From assembly GCF_002074055.1 (NCBI RefSeq), contig NZ_CP014619.1, forward strand, positions 1,178,001 to 1,242,000: a DNA stretch of 64,000 nucleotides, written 5' to 3'. Position numbers and translations under genes: made by a program. The notes under the pieces were generated by a model, which was not told the DNA's origin, did no database searches, and was given only the letters and a program-made list of their open reading frames with translations. This document shows, piece after piece, positions 33,801-43,574 of this stretch; within the stretch, counting starts at the first letter, position 1, and every line of letters starts with the position of its first letter. This stretch comes from Frondihabitans sp. 762G35. GTDB lineage: Bacteria > Actinomycetota > Actinomycetes > Actinomycetales > Microbacteriaceae.

Positions 33801-34089
33801 GCGGTGGAATCAATAGTTCGGAATCGCGGCCGCTTTTTGTCAGGTGTCGATGCGGATGCTGCGTTCGCCTGACTGTCGACGGTATTGATCAACGCTGCAG
33901 TCGGCGAAATAAGGCTGAAGTGGTCGCGCGCCTCCGCGGTTGTGGGCATTGTCCACGCGTCACAGCCAAGCGAACTCGTGACACTCCGTACTTAAGGCCC
34001 ATTCTTAGGCCGAATTGTCGGTGCCTTACAGCAGACTGGACTTTGAACCTGGGCGTGTCCGATCGCCACCGGACGACGAAGGGGTGCCA

Positions 34090-35640
34090 GTGACCATCCA
34101 GCAACGTCACGATGAACTCCTCAATCTGCGCCGCAACCATCCAGCATGGCGGCTTCTGGCCGCAGACAACGCCGGACTCGTTCTTGGTTTCTGCGATCAG
34201 GTTTTCCTCGAACCAAACGTTCGTCAACTTCCCGGACCGATTCTTCTCGAGAAGCTGGATGACCACCTTCATGAACTCCGCAAGCTCGACGGTGACGGAG
34301 CCACCACCTACCCGCGCGCTCCCGAGGCGTATCTCGCCGAGTGGGCCGATCCGCAAACCGGGTGGCTGCGCCGGACGTATCCAACCCGCGGGACGGGGAG
34401 TGCCCGCGATGCTGTGGACGCCGACATCCCGCACTATGAGCCGACCTCCGCTGTCGAAACTGCGTCGGAGTTTCTGCGCAGCCTCGGCCGACGAGAATTT
34501 CTCGGCACCGCCAGTCGCCTTCTTACGGTGCGTGATCTGCTGCGTCAGATCGCCGCCGGTGCTGCTACAGACCCTGAAGTTCGACTCGCCGCGCTGCACC
34601 GGCAACGTGCGGAGATAGACGCGCAGATTGCTGACATTGACGCTGGCAACGCGCCGAGTCTGGACCCCACGGCGATCAGGGAACGATACGCCCAAGCCGT
34701 TGGTACTGCCCGTGAGCTACTCACCGACCTCCGGGAGGTTGAAGAGAACTTCCGCAGCCTCGATCGCGATGTTCGCCGCCGCGCGACAACCTGGGACGGG
34801 CCGCGGGGTGAGTTCCTCGCCACTGTCTTTGGTTCCACTGCCGAGATCGGCGCGTCCGATCAGGGCCGTTCGTGGAAGGCATTTTGGGAGCATCTACTCT
34901 CTGCGCGACAGCAAGCGGAACTGCGCGAACTGCTCGTTCTATTGCCCACGATTGATGCGCTGACGGGTGATGACATTTTTCGTCCTGGGCAGCTTGACGA
35001 CCTCCTTCGCATCGACATCATGATCGCTGCTGATTCCACCCAGTCCACCGTCGCTTCTCTGTCGGCGCAATTGCGCCGCTTCCTCGATGAGCAGACTTGG
35101 AGCGAGGGGCGAAGAATCAACGAGGCTATCCGCACGAGCCTCTCCTTGGCACTTGATCTGCGCGATGACTCCACTCGCCCTGGCTATGCTGTTGTGGAAC
35201 TTCGTCCTGACATTTCGATGCCGACCGAACGCCCGTTGTATACGTTGCGTGAAGCGGTTGCCATTGATTCCACCACCGACGATGTCGAATCCGACTCCGA
35301 CGATCTCGGCGAGTTGGCCGATCTCCTCGATCTCTCGTGGATCGATATGGAAGCGCTCCGGGTGCACATCTCATCGGTACGCGAAGCCCACGGCGGGACC
35401 GCTACGCTGCGGCAGGTGATCAAGGACCATCCTCTCGACGATGGCCTTGCTGAGCTCGTCGGGTACCTGCAGATCGCCGATACTGATGCCCGCGTCATTA
35501 CCGACCGTGACGAGCTTGTCGACTGGATCGATCAGGGTGGGCGACACCGTGAGGCTCGAGTCCCGCTTGTCCTGTTTGGCCTCACCGACCACCCTGCTGA
35601 CTCGTCGGATGAGATACACGAGGAGAGGAACAGGCGATGA
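34090..35640 (+). CDS. jetA: Wadjet system protein JetA (DUF3375-like, kleisin role)
   Basis: 516 aa from GTG 34090, chosen because GAAGGGG lies 5-11 bp upstream; a TTG at 34015 would add 25 residues. It begins TIQQRHDELLNLRRNHPAWR, the diagnostic start of JetA. The middle carries helical heptads (RQRAEIDAQIADIDAGN). In Wadjet, JetA and JetB with the SMC-like JetC form a MukF/MukE/MukB-like condensin that extrudes plasmid DNA. jetB overlaps the end by 4 bp (ATGA). Confidence 0.92.
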   Translation: MTIQQRHDELLNLRRNHPAWRLLAADNAGLVLGFCDQVFLEPNVRQLPGPILLEKLDDHLHELRKLDGDGATTYPRAPEAYLAEWADPQTGWLRRTYPTRGTGSARDAVDADIPHYEPTSAVETASEFLRSLGRREFLGTASRLLTVRDLLRQIAAGAATDPEVRLAALHRQRAEIDAQIADIDAGNAPSLDPTAIRERYAQAVGTARELLTDLREVEENFRSLDRDVRRRATTWDGPRGEFLATVFGSTAEIGASDQGRSWKAFWEHLLSARQQAELRELLVLLPTIDALTGDDIFRPGQLDDLLRIDIMIAADSTQSTVASLSAQLRRFLDEQTWSEGRRINEAIRTSLSLALDLRDDSTRPGYAVVELRPDISMPTERPLYTLREAVAIDSTTDDVESDSDDLGELADLLDLSWIDMEALRVHISSVREAHGGTATLRQVIKDHPLDDGLAELVGYLQIADTDARVITDRDELVDWIDQGGRHREARVPLVLFGLTDHPADSSDEIHEERNRR

Positions 35641-36263
35641 CGGAAAACGCCGAAGTCTCCGTCGCGCTTGCCCACCTGCTTGGCGGGGTCTTATACGCGG
35701 AGGACCAGCCCGCCGTGTGGGCGACCGTGTCCACCAAGACCGCACAGTTGCGTGACCACCTTGCCCCCTTCGGGCTGCGCCTTCTCATCGATGATGTCGA
35801 GAGCTACGCCTTTTTACGCACCATCGATGAGCTGCCTGAAGGCATGCCGCGCCTGTTTCGTCGTCACAGGCTCACGTTTGGCGCCACCATCCTGTTGATC
35901 TTGCTGAGACGGCACCTGACTACTGCGGAGTCGGACGCCACAGCATCTCGGATTGTTGTCACCACCGCTGAGATGGTCGAGTGGCTCCAGCTCTACCACC
36001 CCGACGGCACGACCACGGAGAGGATCTCCGGCGACATTCTCGGTGTTGAGCGGCTCGGCTACCTGCGCCGTTTGCGTGGGCACGATGATACCTACGAGAT
36101 CCGCCGCATCGTCAAGGCGATAGTCACGTCCGACTGGATAGCCGCATATGGCAATCGACTCTTAGTACACGCGTCGGGCGGTGATCCGGCTACAAACCCC
36201 GACGAGTTCTCAGGCTCGGACACTCACACTCTGACAATCCGGGGGAGCGATGACGACGACTGA
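35637..36263 (+). CDS. jetB: Wadjet system protein JetB (DUF4194-like)
   Basis: 208 aa, overlapping jetA (ATGA) and jetC (14 bp). The family's FLRTIDE and PRLFRRHRLTFGATILLILLRR segments, followed by a winged-helix-like half (LGYLRRLRGHDDTYEIRRIV), match JetB, the MukE-like subunit that bridges JetA and the DNA. The acidic end (RGSDDDD) is local. Confidence 0.9.
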   Translation: MTENAEVSVALAHLLGGVLYAEDQPAVWATVSTKTAQLRDHLAPFGLRLLIDDVESYAFLRTIDELPEGMPRLFRRHRLTFGATILLILLRRHLTTAESDATASRIVVTTAEMVEWLQLYHPDGTTTERISGDILGVERLGYLRRLRGHDDTYEIRRIVKAIVTSDWIAAYGNRLLVHASGGDPATNPDEFSGSDTHTLTIRGSDDDD

Positions 36264-39200
36264 GCGGCGCCTTGACGCATTCAACGAGCAGCCTTCCGAA
36301 ATTCGTGACCAGGCGAAGTCCAACGCCTCCGCCGCTTCAAACGAAGACCCTTCGGACGGGTTCACGGGGCCGACCGTGGGGGACGCTCACCCAGGGCCCG
36401 TCGCTATACAACCGCGCGATGGCATCCGGCTCGAGCAATTTCAGATGCTCAACTGGGGTACGTTCGACCGTTCCGTACAGCGACTGAAGATGTTCTCCGG
36501 AAGCACCCTTCTTACCGGCCAGATCGGAGCCGGCAAGTCCACCGTCGTCGACGGCCTCACGACGCTCTTCGCTGACACCAGCCGAGTGACCTTCAATCTT
36601 GCTGCCGGCGCGGATCGACGAGAACGCAACCTCGCCACCTACGTTCTCGGAACATACGGACGCACTCGCGACGAAGACACGGGAACTAATAAAGCTGAGA
36701 CCCTGCGCACCGCCAAAACCGCCTACAGCGTCCTACTGGCACGCTTCACCGGCCTTCCTTCGCGTGCAGCAAGCGACACAGCGGCTGTGGACTTGCGCAC
36801 GCCGAAGCAAACGGGTCAGCTGACTGCTGGTGTCGTGTTCTGGTTCCCTGAAAACAGTCTCAACCCGAACAAGCTCTACTTCACCTGCCCCAGCCACCTC
36901 GACATTACCGAGCATCTGATTGGCCATCGAGATCACAGGGCGGTCCGTGCCGCACTCCGCGACGCCGGCGCAGAGCTATTCGAAAACAACTACCGCAGCT
37001 ATCAACGCAGCCTATGTCGACAGCTCAACTTGTCCTCCAACGCGCTCAAGCTTCTCGTGCAAACCATCTCGATGAAGCAGGTCGGGAATCTGACTGGGTT
37101 CGTCCGTGAACACATGCTCGACGAGACCACTGCTCCCGCGGAGATCGCCAAGATCCTCGACCACTACGCTGATCTGCTTCGCGCACACGAACTTGTGCAG
37201 GAAGCCCGACGGCAACTCGAAAGGCTCGAAGCACTGCGACGCGACGCTGACGCCTACGACCGCGCCATCACCCGCATTGACTCCTCCCGCGATGCCGAAC
37301 ACGCTGTACAGCACCGGGCCGAGCAACTGCGCGCCACCATGTTGGAAGAAGCACTCGCGCATGTAGAGAGCAATCTGCCTGGTCTGCGTGCCAACCGCGA
37401 TCAGCTCGCGGAGCAGGTCAGGCAGGCGGCCGCCCGATTCACACAGAACGAAGTTGCCATTGCGACGAACGGCGGCGCAGTCCTGCGAGAGGCCGAGCGT
37501 GAACTTGAGCTTGCTCAAGAGAGCCTACAAAACGTAGCGTCAGCGGCAGCCGACCTTCAGCGTCTAGCCGCCACTCTCGACGTCGCACCCTTGGCAGGAA
37601 TCGCCGATTACCCCCGCTTCACCTCCGACGTGGACAACGCGGCGATCGCGCTCACCGGTGGCGTGTCTGCTATGCGCGACCAGGTGTTCGAGACGGAGAG
37701 AGCCTTCCGTGAAGCAAACTCAGTCCTTAGTCGTGCACACGAGGAATATCAGGCCGCAGGCCTGGCCGCCAGCAACGTTCCTCAAGAGCAGCGGCAGATG
37801 CGTGATCGCATTTGTGCTGAGCTCTCCCTCCCTACCGCTGATTTGCCGTACGCGGCCGAGCTGCTAACGGTGGCTGCCGACGCCCAGGAATGGGAACTGG
37901 CGGCTGAGCGGCTTCTTCGGCCCTTTGCCTTGGCGCTGCTCGTCCCACCGCACCACTACGAGCGCGTTGCAACCTGGGTCGATGCGAATGACTTGCGAGG
38001 GCGCCTTGAATACCATCCTGTGCCGGCCGGTGCGCCGGTTCCCGCCTCGGTAGACATGCGCACAATGGCCTCCTGTATCGAGGTGCGATCCGACACGTTC
38101 GCGACTGCCTGGCTGACCTCGGAGATCGCACGCCGCTATGACCACGTCCGCGTCGATGCCGCCCCCGACATGCGCGGACACCGCCGTGCGGTCACCAGAG
38201 CAGGGCAAACGAAGGACGGTTCGCGGCATGTGAAGGACGACCGGCGCCATCTTGTCGGTCGGAGCAACTACGTGCTTGGCTGGGACACGGCAGTCCGTCG
38301 CGAGGCGATTGCGGCCGCCATACCGGGCCTTGAACAAACAGTCACTGATGCCAAGAGCGTCGCCGACGCTGCAGCCATTCGGCAGAATCAGCACGGTGAG
38401 CGAATCCACGCGGTGCGCCAGATCCGTGAACGGTTCTCAGACCTACCTGCAGTTGACGTCGGTGCAGCACACGATCGAGTCCAGCAGTCCGAGGAGATGG
38501 TCGCCTCGTTCGCTTCCGACGCCGACCTCGCGCACTTTCTGAAGGTCAAGTCGCGACTTGAAGGTCAGATGAAGGATCTCGACGAGCGCCGCTCACTGGC
38601 GGAGAATGCAGTTGGCGCAGCCGAACAGACCAAAACCGAGCACGTCGCCGCCGTTACCCGCGTCCAAGCCCGCCTCGAACATCTCTCTCAACCCGACCTC
38701 GATGACAACGCGACCGAGGCGCTCACCGAAGCGATCGCGGAAGTACCTGGCCCCGGTAGCCTCGACCAGATCGGGAGCTGGCAGCGGGAGGTCAGCGCCC
38801 ACCTCAGTAACCGCGCCGAATCTGCGCGGAACACTCGTGAACGCGCTGGTCAGCGTCTTGTAGGCCATATGAAGGATTTCGCGAAGGAGTGGCCTCTCGT
38901 AGTCGGTGAGATCATCACGACCGATCCATCCTCGCGCGTCGATTTTCTCAACATGCGTGATCGACTCGAACTCGACGACCTACCCCGCTACGAAGACAAC
39001 TTCCGGACCGAGCTCGAAACTAACGCCATCCACCATCTGGCACGGTTCAGCGTCGGACTCGAGCAGGAGTCTCGCAAGATCGCCGAACGCATCGACGTGA
39101 TCAACAACGCGTTGCACGACATCAACTATCGACCAGGCACCTACATCAAGCTCGTTGCCGACCCCACAACCGACGCCATGGTTCGTGACTTCCGCAACCA

Positions 39201-39846
39201 GCTCGAAGCGATCACCGGCGACACGATGCTCGGTGATGACGAAACCTACGCCGAAATCCGATTCCTCCGCGTCAAAGAGCTCCTCAACCGTTTCGCAGGA
39301 CGCGAAGGCTTCACGACCGCCGACCAGTCCTGGACCGCCAAGGTTACTGACGTCCGCAACTGGTTCGTTTTCTCCGGCTCCGAACGAGCCCGCCTCGACG
39401 ACGCCGAGATAGAACACTACGAGGACTCGGGCGGTAAGTCCGGTGGGCAAAAAGAGAAGCTCGCCTACACGGTCCTCGCCGCCTCCCTGTCCTACCAATA
39501 CGGCCTTGCCGGCGGGCGAGCCAACGCATTTCGGTTCGTGATGATCGACGAAGCGTTCGGCCGAGGGTCCGAGGAATCTACCAAGTTCGGACTTGAACTG
39601 TTCAGCCGCCTCGGACTGCAACTTCTCACCGTCACCCCGCTACAGAAGATCCAGGTGATCGAGAACTACGTGGACGCTCTCGCCTACGTGAGACCGACAG
39701 ACACCCGCAGTCAGCTGATCAGCATGCCAATCGAGGAATACCGCGCCAAGCGCAGAAGGCACGGCGCTCGGGCATCAGAGAAAGACCCATATCTTCCCGC
39801 CGAGAACGACAGCAGCCATGACGGCCCCACCGAAGGTTCGTCATGA
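36250..39846 (+). CDS. jetC: Wadjet system protein JetC (MukB/SMC-like ATPase)
   Basis: 1198 aa. Walker A is GQIGAGKST with Lys96 at the N-terminus. Two long coiled-coil arms (about 285-540 and 690-960) flank a central hinge. The C-terminal head has the ABC signature SGGQ (1064-1067, GKSGGQKEKLAYT) and Walker B with Asp1100-Glu1101 (FVMIDEAFGRG). It is full length with every ATPase motif intact. JetC drives ATP-dependent DNA loop extrusion, by which Wadjet measures small circular DNA for cleavage by JetD. The first 50 residues before the domain are disordered. Confidence 0.95.
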   Translation: MTTTERRLDAFNEQPSEIRDQAKSNASAASNEDPSDGFTGPTVGDAHPGPVAIQPRDGIRLEQFQMLNWGTFDRSVQRLKMFSGSTLLTGQIGAGKSTVVDGLTTLFADTSRVTFNLAAGADRRERNLATYVLGTYGRTRDEDTGTNKAETLRTAKTAYSVLLARFTGLPSRAASDTAAVDLRTPKQTGQLTAGVVFWFPENSLNPNKLYFTCPSHLDITEHLIGHRDHRAVRAALRDAGAELFENNYRSYQRSLCRQLNLSSNALKLLVQTISMKQVGNLTGFVREHMLDETTAPAEIAKILDHYADLLRAHELVQEARRQLERLEALRRDADAYDRAITRIDSSRDAEHAVQHRAEQLRATMLEEALAHVESNLPGLRANRDQLAEQVRQAAARFTQNEVAIATNGGAVLREAERELELAQESLQNVASAAADLQRLAATLDVAPLAGIADYPRFTSDVDNAAIALTGGVSAMRDQVFETERAFREANSVLSRAHEEYQAAGLAASNVPQEQRQMRDRICAELSLPTADLPYAAELLTVAADAQEWELAAERLLRPFALALLVPPHHYERVATWVDANDLRGRLEYHPVPAGAPVPASVDMRTMASCIEVRSDTFATAWLTSEIARRYDHVRVDAAPDMRGHRRAVTRAGQTKDGSRHVKDDRRHLVGRSNYVLGWDTAVRREAIAAAIPGLEQTVTDAKSVADAAAIRQNQHGERIHAVRQIRERFSDLPAVDVGAAHDRVQQSEEMVASFASDADLAHFLKVKSRLEGQMKDLDERRSLAENAVGAAEQTKTEHVAAVTRVQARLEHLSQPDLDDNATEALTEAIAEVPGPGSLDQIGSWQREVSAHLSNRAESARNTRERAGQRLVGHMKDFAKEWPLVVGEIITTDPSSRVDFLNMRDRLELDDLPRYEDNFRTELETNAIHHLARFSVGLEQESRKIAERIDVINNALHDINYRPGTYIKLVADPTTDAMVRDFRNQLEAITGDTMLGDDETYAEIRFLRVKELLNRFAGREGFTTADQSWTAKVTDVRNWFVFSGSERARLDDAEIEHYEDSGGKSGGQKEKLAYTVLAASLSYQYGLAGGRANAFRFVMIDEAFGRGSEESTKFGLELFSRLGLQLLTVTPLQKIQVIENYVDALAYVRPTDTRSQLISMPIEEYRAKRRRHGARASEKDPYLPAENDSSHDGPTEGSS

Positions 39847-41189
39847 CGTCCACACGACTCGCTCGCAGCGATTCGCCCACGGGACCTCGAGGCTGGTCGA
39901 CTTTGGCTACCGTCACATCAGCCGCTCGCAAACTATGGGATCGCGGCGCCATTTTGCGCGAACTCAACCTGCCGCCCGAGGAATGGGTGTCTTTTCCGCA
40001 CCGCGTCCGCCTTTCAGGGCCGTCCGCAGCTGACCTCGTCGAGTATCGTGCAGATGCCCAGGCCTGGTCACGGACACTCAACGACAGCGCTGCGAACGCC
40101 GAATGGAATCTGGTGACCAAACGTATCCGCGCAGGCGTCCTCGGCATGCAGACTATTCCCACGGCTGCGATCATCTCCACGCCGACGGTCGCACTCAACC
40201 TACTCGGCCGCGCACAAACCGCTGACGCCAGTACATATCGCGAGCTACTCGCTGCCACTGAAGTACTCGATTACCTCGCGCGAGAAATTGCACTTCGACG
40301 CCCCTTTGACGTCCTCGCGGCTGGTGATGAATGGCCCATCTTGGTGAAAGTCGCTCAGTGGCTTCTCGCGAACCCCCGGCCCGGCATCTACGTCCGCCAA
40401 GTACCAGTGCCCGGTCTCCACACGAAGGTCATCGAGCAACACAGACCAATACTGACGAGGCTCCTCGATACTGTGCTGGCGGCAGCGGACATCGCGCCCC
40501 AACACTCAGATTTCGCCCACCGGTTCGGCTTCATCAACGAAGCCCGATCGGTGCGGATCCGTGGAGACCGAGGTGTGCTCGGCCTACCTTTACAGGGAGC
40601 CGAGCCGACGTCGCACCTAGAATCCGATGCTGCGCCTGCCGCCCGACCTGCCCTGGTGCATCCGACACTTGGCGTTCTTCTCACCGACGACTCGCTTGGT
40701 GACGTAACTTGGCCTGTCACGGCACTGGCCGCCCTAGACGCGCCCGCAGTCGGAGTGCGTGAACTCGTCGTCGTGGAGAACAAGATCTCCTTCCTCACCA
40801 CGCCTCACCAGCCAGGCCGACTCATACTGTGGGGCGCAGGCTATGGAGCAGACCAACTCCTCCACGCGCTGGAATGGCGCGATCGGGTAGCCGTGACCTA
40901 CTGGGGTGACCTTGACACGCATGGGCTTCACATCCTCGACGCTGTCCGGGCCCGCGCGCCTCAAGTGCGGAGCGTGCTTATGGATTTGGATACCCTCGAA
41001 GCCCACAAGCCGTACTGGGGTCGTGAAGGTCGTCAGCGTGCAGGGGCACTGATTCACCTCACCGAAAGCGAGCAACTTCTCTATCAAGCGCTGCTCCACG
41101 GTGAGTTCGGCGAATCCCTGCGGCTCGAGCAGGAGTACATCGGCTACGAGCGCGTGGCGTTCGCGCTGTCGACACCAAGTAGCCGGTAG
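39843..41189 (+). CDS. jetD: Wadjet system nuclease JetD (TOPRIM, DUF3322/DUF2220)
   Basis: 448 aa, overlapping jetC by 4 bp. The N-terminal DUF3322-like part (about 15-190) is followed by a DUF2220 TOPRIM domain with catalytic Glu312 (VVVENKISFL) and Asp356-x-Asp358 (YWGDLDTHGLHIL). These residues bind metal for plasmid cleavage, so the nuclease appears active. The order jetA-B-C-D and the domain set fit a complete Wadjet operon (type I-like by domain composition). Confidence 0.93.
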   Translation: MTSTRLARSDSPTGPRGWSTLATVTSAARKLWDRGAILRELNLPPEEWVSFPHRVRLSGPSAADLVEYRADAQAWSRTLNDSAANAEWNLVTKRIRAGVLGMQTIPTAAIISTPTVALNLLGRAQTADASTYRELLAATEVLDYLAREIALRRPFDVLAAGDEWPILVKVAQWLLANPRPGIYVRQVPVPGLHTKVIEQHRPILTRLLDTVLAAADIAPQHSDFAHRFGFINEARSVRIRGDRGVLGLPLQGAEPTSHLESDAAPAARPALVHPTLGVLLTDDSLGDVTWPVTALAALDAPAVGVRELVVVENKISFLTTPHQPGRLILWGAGYGADQLLHALEWRDRVAVTYWGDLDTHGLHILDAVRARAPQVRSVLMDLDTLEAHKPYWGREGRQRAGALIHLTESEQLLYQALLHGEFGESLRLEQEYIGYERVAFALSTPSSR

Positions 41190-41367
41190 CGGGGGCCAGC
41201 TCGGAACCGACTCCTGACGAGCGCCCAGGCGTAGTCGTTTCCGATCTTGCGGAACACTCCTCAGTTCACATACCGACTAGCCAGAGCCCCTGACGAATGC
41301 ACCGTTGCCACAAGCGTAAGCCGCCCCAGGGAGAACGTGCAGCATACGCAGCACTGCGCACCGGAGG

Positions 41368-41733
41368 TCATGCATTCCAGGCTAGGCCACACCTTCGACG
41401 GTAGTTTGTCCTGTTTGCCACGAATGGTAGCTGTGGGCGCCGGGGGGTCGGCTCTTCGTCTGCGGGGGCCAACGGAGGCCTATGTGCCTCAGAGAGCGGG
41501 CTTTCCTGCACGCCAGGGTATTCGCCGTAATCGAGGTAGAAGGTGCCGTCATCGGTCAATGACGCCGCCCACCCGGTACCGCGACCTTTCACAACGACTA
41601 GTTCACGATTGTGTAGCGCTCGTGCAGTGATCCGGTGGGCCCAGTCCTCATAGACACCGGGGGCACACCCGTCGCGCACCCAGATCAGTACTTCGATCTG
41701 GGTCGGATTCAACGGCAGGTTGCGACCACCCAT
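41368..41733 (-). CDS. Winged-helix-like island protein, probably 3'-truncated
   Basis: 121 aa from ATG 41733. The N-terminal 80 residues read as a compact helical/winged module (LNPTQIEVLIWVRDGCAPGV, EDWAHRITARALHNRELVVV, GRGTGWAASLTDDGTFYLDY). This arrangement is familiar from longer actinobacterial island proteins. After about residue 80 it becomes a Pro/Arg tail that looks unstructured, so the original C-terminal domain seems lost. It points toward jetD from the other strand and lies 117 bp from the IS3 element, whose transposase genes read toward it. Confidence 0.5.
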   Translation of the reverse strand: MGGRNLPLNPTQIEVLIWVRDGCAPGVYEDWAHRITARALHNRELVVVKGRGTGWAASLTDDGTFYLDYGEYPGVQESPLSEAHRPPLAPADEEPTPRRPQLPFVANRTNYRRRCGLAWNA

Positions 41734-41887
41734 ACTTCAATCTTTCCAGAAGCAGGTGCGGACGCGGAGAGGAGCGATGTTGGCCCAACAGGCGCGACAA
41801 CGGCAAGGCGCGAATGCGCGCCACCAGAATCGCTGGTGCATGCCCGGGGCTGCTGATGTTTTGTTTTCCAGGTGAGTGTTGCTGGTT

Positions 41888-42754
41888 TCAGGCCACCGCA
41901 GTGGCTCTTTGGGAGAGTAGCTCGAACTCGATCGGTGTGAGCCTCCCGAGGCCTCGCTGGCGTCGCTTTCGGTGATAGGTCCGCTCGATCCAGGTGACGA
42001 TCGCGAGCCGCAGCTCCTCCTTCGTGGCCCACCGTCGCCGGTCGAGGACGTTCTTCTGCAGCAGCGAGAAGAAGGACTCCATGGCCGCGTTGTCGCCACA
42101 CGCACCGACCCGGCCCATCGACCCGGTCAGCCCGTTCGACTTCAGGGTGCGGACGAAGACCTTCGACCGAAATTGAGAACCTCGATCCGAGTGCAAGATC
42201 GTGTCGACGGGTCCGCGGAGACGGATCGCGTTCCGCACCGCCGACACGGCAAGCCCTGACGTCATCCGGTCGCTGATCGAGTAGCCCACGATCCGGCGCG
42301 AAAACATGTCCTTGATCGCACATAGGTAAAGCTTCCCGGTGTCGGTCCGATGCTCCGTGATGTCCGTGAGCCACAGCTGGTTGATGCGGTCGGCACGGAA
42401 CTGGCGAAGGACGAGGTCGTCATGCACTGGTGGGCCGGCCTTGCGTGTCAGGCCCCGTTTCTTGGCATGCAAAGACCACAGCTGTTGCTCGGAGCAGAGT
42501 CGCCACACGCGCCGCTCGGACGCGGTTACACCCAAGTCGGCGATCTCGTCGGCGACGAACCGATACCCGAACTCGGGGTCGTCGCGGTGGATATCGAGGG
42601 CGAGGTTTGTCAGGTGGGTGTCATCCCAGTCCCGCTGCGAGACAGGGTGGCGGCGCCACTTGTTGAAGCCTTGGGTGGAGAACCCCAGGACCCGGCAGGT
42701 CACCGTGACGGGGATCCCGTCACCGGCAAGGTCGAGGACCAGCGGGTAGATCAT
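41888..42754 (-). CDS. IS3-family transposase OrfB (DDE integrase core)
   Basis: 288 aa. An HTH_21-like region precedes the rve core. The DDE triad is visible: Asp in WLTDITEH, Asp in LHSDRGSQF and Glu in NAAMESFFSLLQ. The end (RLTPIEFELL) is standard. Its ATG overlaps the orfA stop, but production as an OrfAB fusion by -1 frameshifting is likely (see the heptamer entry). It appears intact. Confidence 0.93.
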   Translation of the reverse strand: MIYPLVLDLAGDGIPVTVTCRVLGFSTQGFNKWRRHPVSQRDWDDTHLTNLALDIHRDDPEFGYRFVADEIADLGVTASERRVWRLCSEQQLWSLHAKKRGLTRKAGPPVHDDLVLRQFRADRINQLWLTDITEHRTDTGKLYLCAIKDMFSRRIVGYSISDRMTSGLAVSAVRNAIRLRGPVDTILHSDRGSQFRSKVFVRTLKSNGLTGSMGRVGACGDNAAMESFFSLLQKNVLDRRRWATKEELRLAIVTWIERTYHRKRRQRGLGRLTPIEFELLSQRATAVA

Positions 42755-43044
42755 TTTGGGGGCAGCTCCCGGGCGAAGAACGCCGCCGCCCGCCTCAGGA
42801 TCTCGTTCTCTTGCTCGAGGAGACGGTTGCGTTTCTTCAGCTCCCGCAACTCTTCAGCGTCGGCTTGTTTCAGCCCGGGGCGGACGCCTTCCTCGACGTC
42901 GGCCCGTTTCAGCCAGTTGGTCAGTGTCCCCTCGCTGATCCCGAAATCCTTCGCGATCTGAGCAAGTGGTGCTTCGTGCTTTCTCGCGACGGACACGACG
43001 TCGCGACGGAACTCTTCCGGATAGGGCTTTGCCACAATGGCCAT
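42751..43044 (-). CDS. IS3-family transposase OrfA
   Basis: 97 aa. A helix-turn-helix (PLAQIAKDFGISEGTLTNWL) binds the IS ends. A leucine-zipper helix (ELRELKKRNRLLEQENEILR) mediates oligomerisation. Ends in LPPK, TGA at the orfB overlap. Confidence 0.92.
   Translation of the reverse strand: MAIVAKPYPEEFRRDVVSVARKHEAPLAQIAKDFGISEGTLTNWLKRADVEEGVRPGLKQADAEELRELKKRNRLLEQENEILRRAAAFFARELPPK
42754..42760 (-). promoter_or_regulatory. Programmed -1 frameshift heptamer C CCA AAA
   Basis: On the minus strand the last sense codons of orfA read CCC CCA AAA TGA. C-CCA-AAA fits X XXY YYZ in the correct frame, and a -1 slip enters orfB without a gap. This would make the OrfAB transposase. Confidence 0.7.
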
Positions 43045-43076
43045 CCTTCCAGGAGGACAAAATCCTCACAGGCTAG

Positions 43077-43574
43077 ATGGAAACTAAACCCTCAGCAGTC
43101 CCGCTCGCCCCGAACGAAGGGTTCATCCCAAGCTTCGGAATTCCCAGCGCAACAAAGAAGACGTTCGACATCAAGTTGGAGACCACCCACCGCAACGGCG
43201 AAGCCAGCGGCCCGCCCCAAATGATGCTGTCTGCGGGCAATCTGAACACCGCAGCACTGTCCCTGTTCCTCGCGCTCCACCTCGCCGTCGAACCGATCGT
43301 CCCGTGCCTTGTCTTCGATGACCCCGTCCAAGCAATGGACGAAGTACATGTGGCACAGTTCGCTGGACTCGTCCGCCTGCTTTCGAAGCAGAACGACCGG
43401 CAAGTCATAATCGCCGTCCACGAACGCGAACTGTTTGATTACTTAGCTCTCGAGCTCAGCCCGGCCTACGAAGGCGACGAGCTCATCACCATTGAACTCG
43501 GCGAACGCGCAACCGAGGAAGATCAAGGCATCACCCGCCACCTCTGGGCGCCAGACGCTGCGATAGCCAACTAG
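43077..43574 (+). pseudogene. C-terminal fragment of an SMC/RecF-like ATPase
   Basis: 165 aa frame from ATG 43077. It carries a signature-like LSAGNLNTAALSLFLALHL and a Walker B/D-loop (VPCLVFDDPVQAMDEVH), then the H-loop VIIAVHEREL. These are the C-terminal half of an ABC-type ATPase head. No Walker A or coiled coil is present upstream: a TAG lies in frame immediately before the ATG, followed by the IS end. The missing N-terminal part is not elsewhere in the island. It is a decayed DNA-repair or defence ATPase. Confidence 0.8.

Larger units (their letters stand above)
41851..43070 (-). mobile_element. IS3-family insertion sequence, 1,220 bp
   Basis: Ends are TG...CA. The left end (TGCTGATGTTTTGTTTTCC) and the inverted right end (TGTGAGGATTTTGTCCTCC) share an imperfect terminal repeat. 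A 3-bp GGC flanks both sides (41848-41850 and 43071-43073) and is a likely target duplication. It contains orfA and orfB overlapping at a slippery heptamer. Length and organisation are typical of IS3-family elements. Confidence 0.8.

Noticed and set aside
43077-43574. Complete small ATPase gene
   Set aside because: Contains only the signature, Walker B and H-loop half of an ATPase head, with no Walker A.
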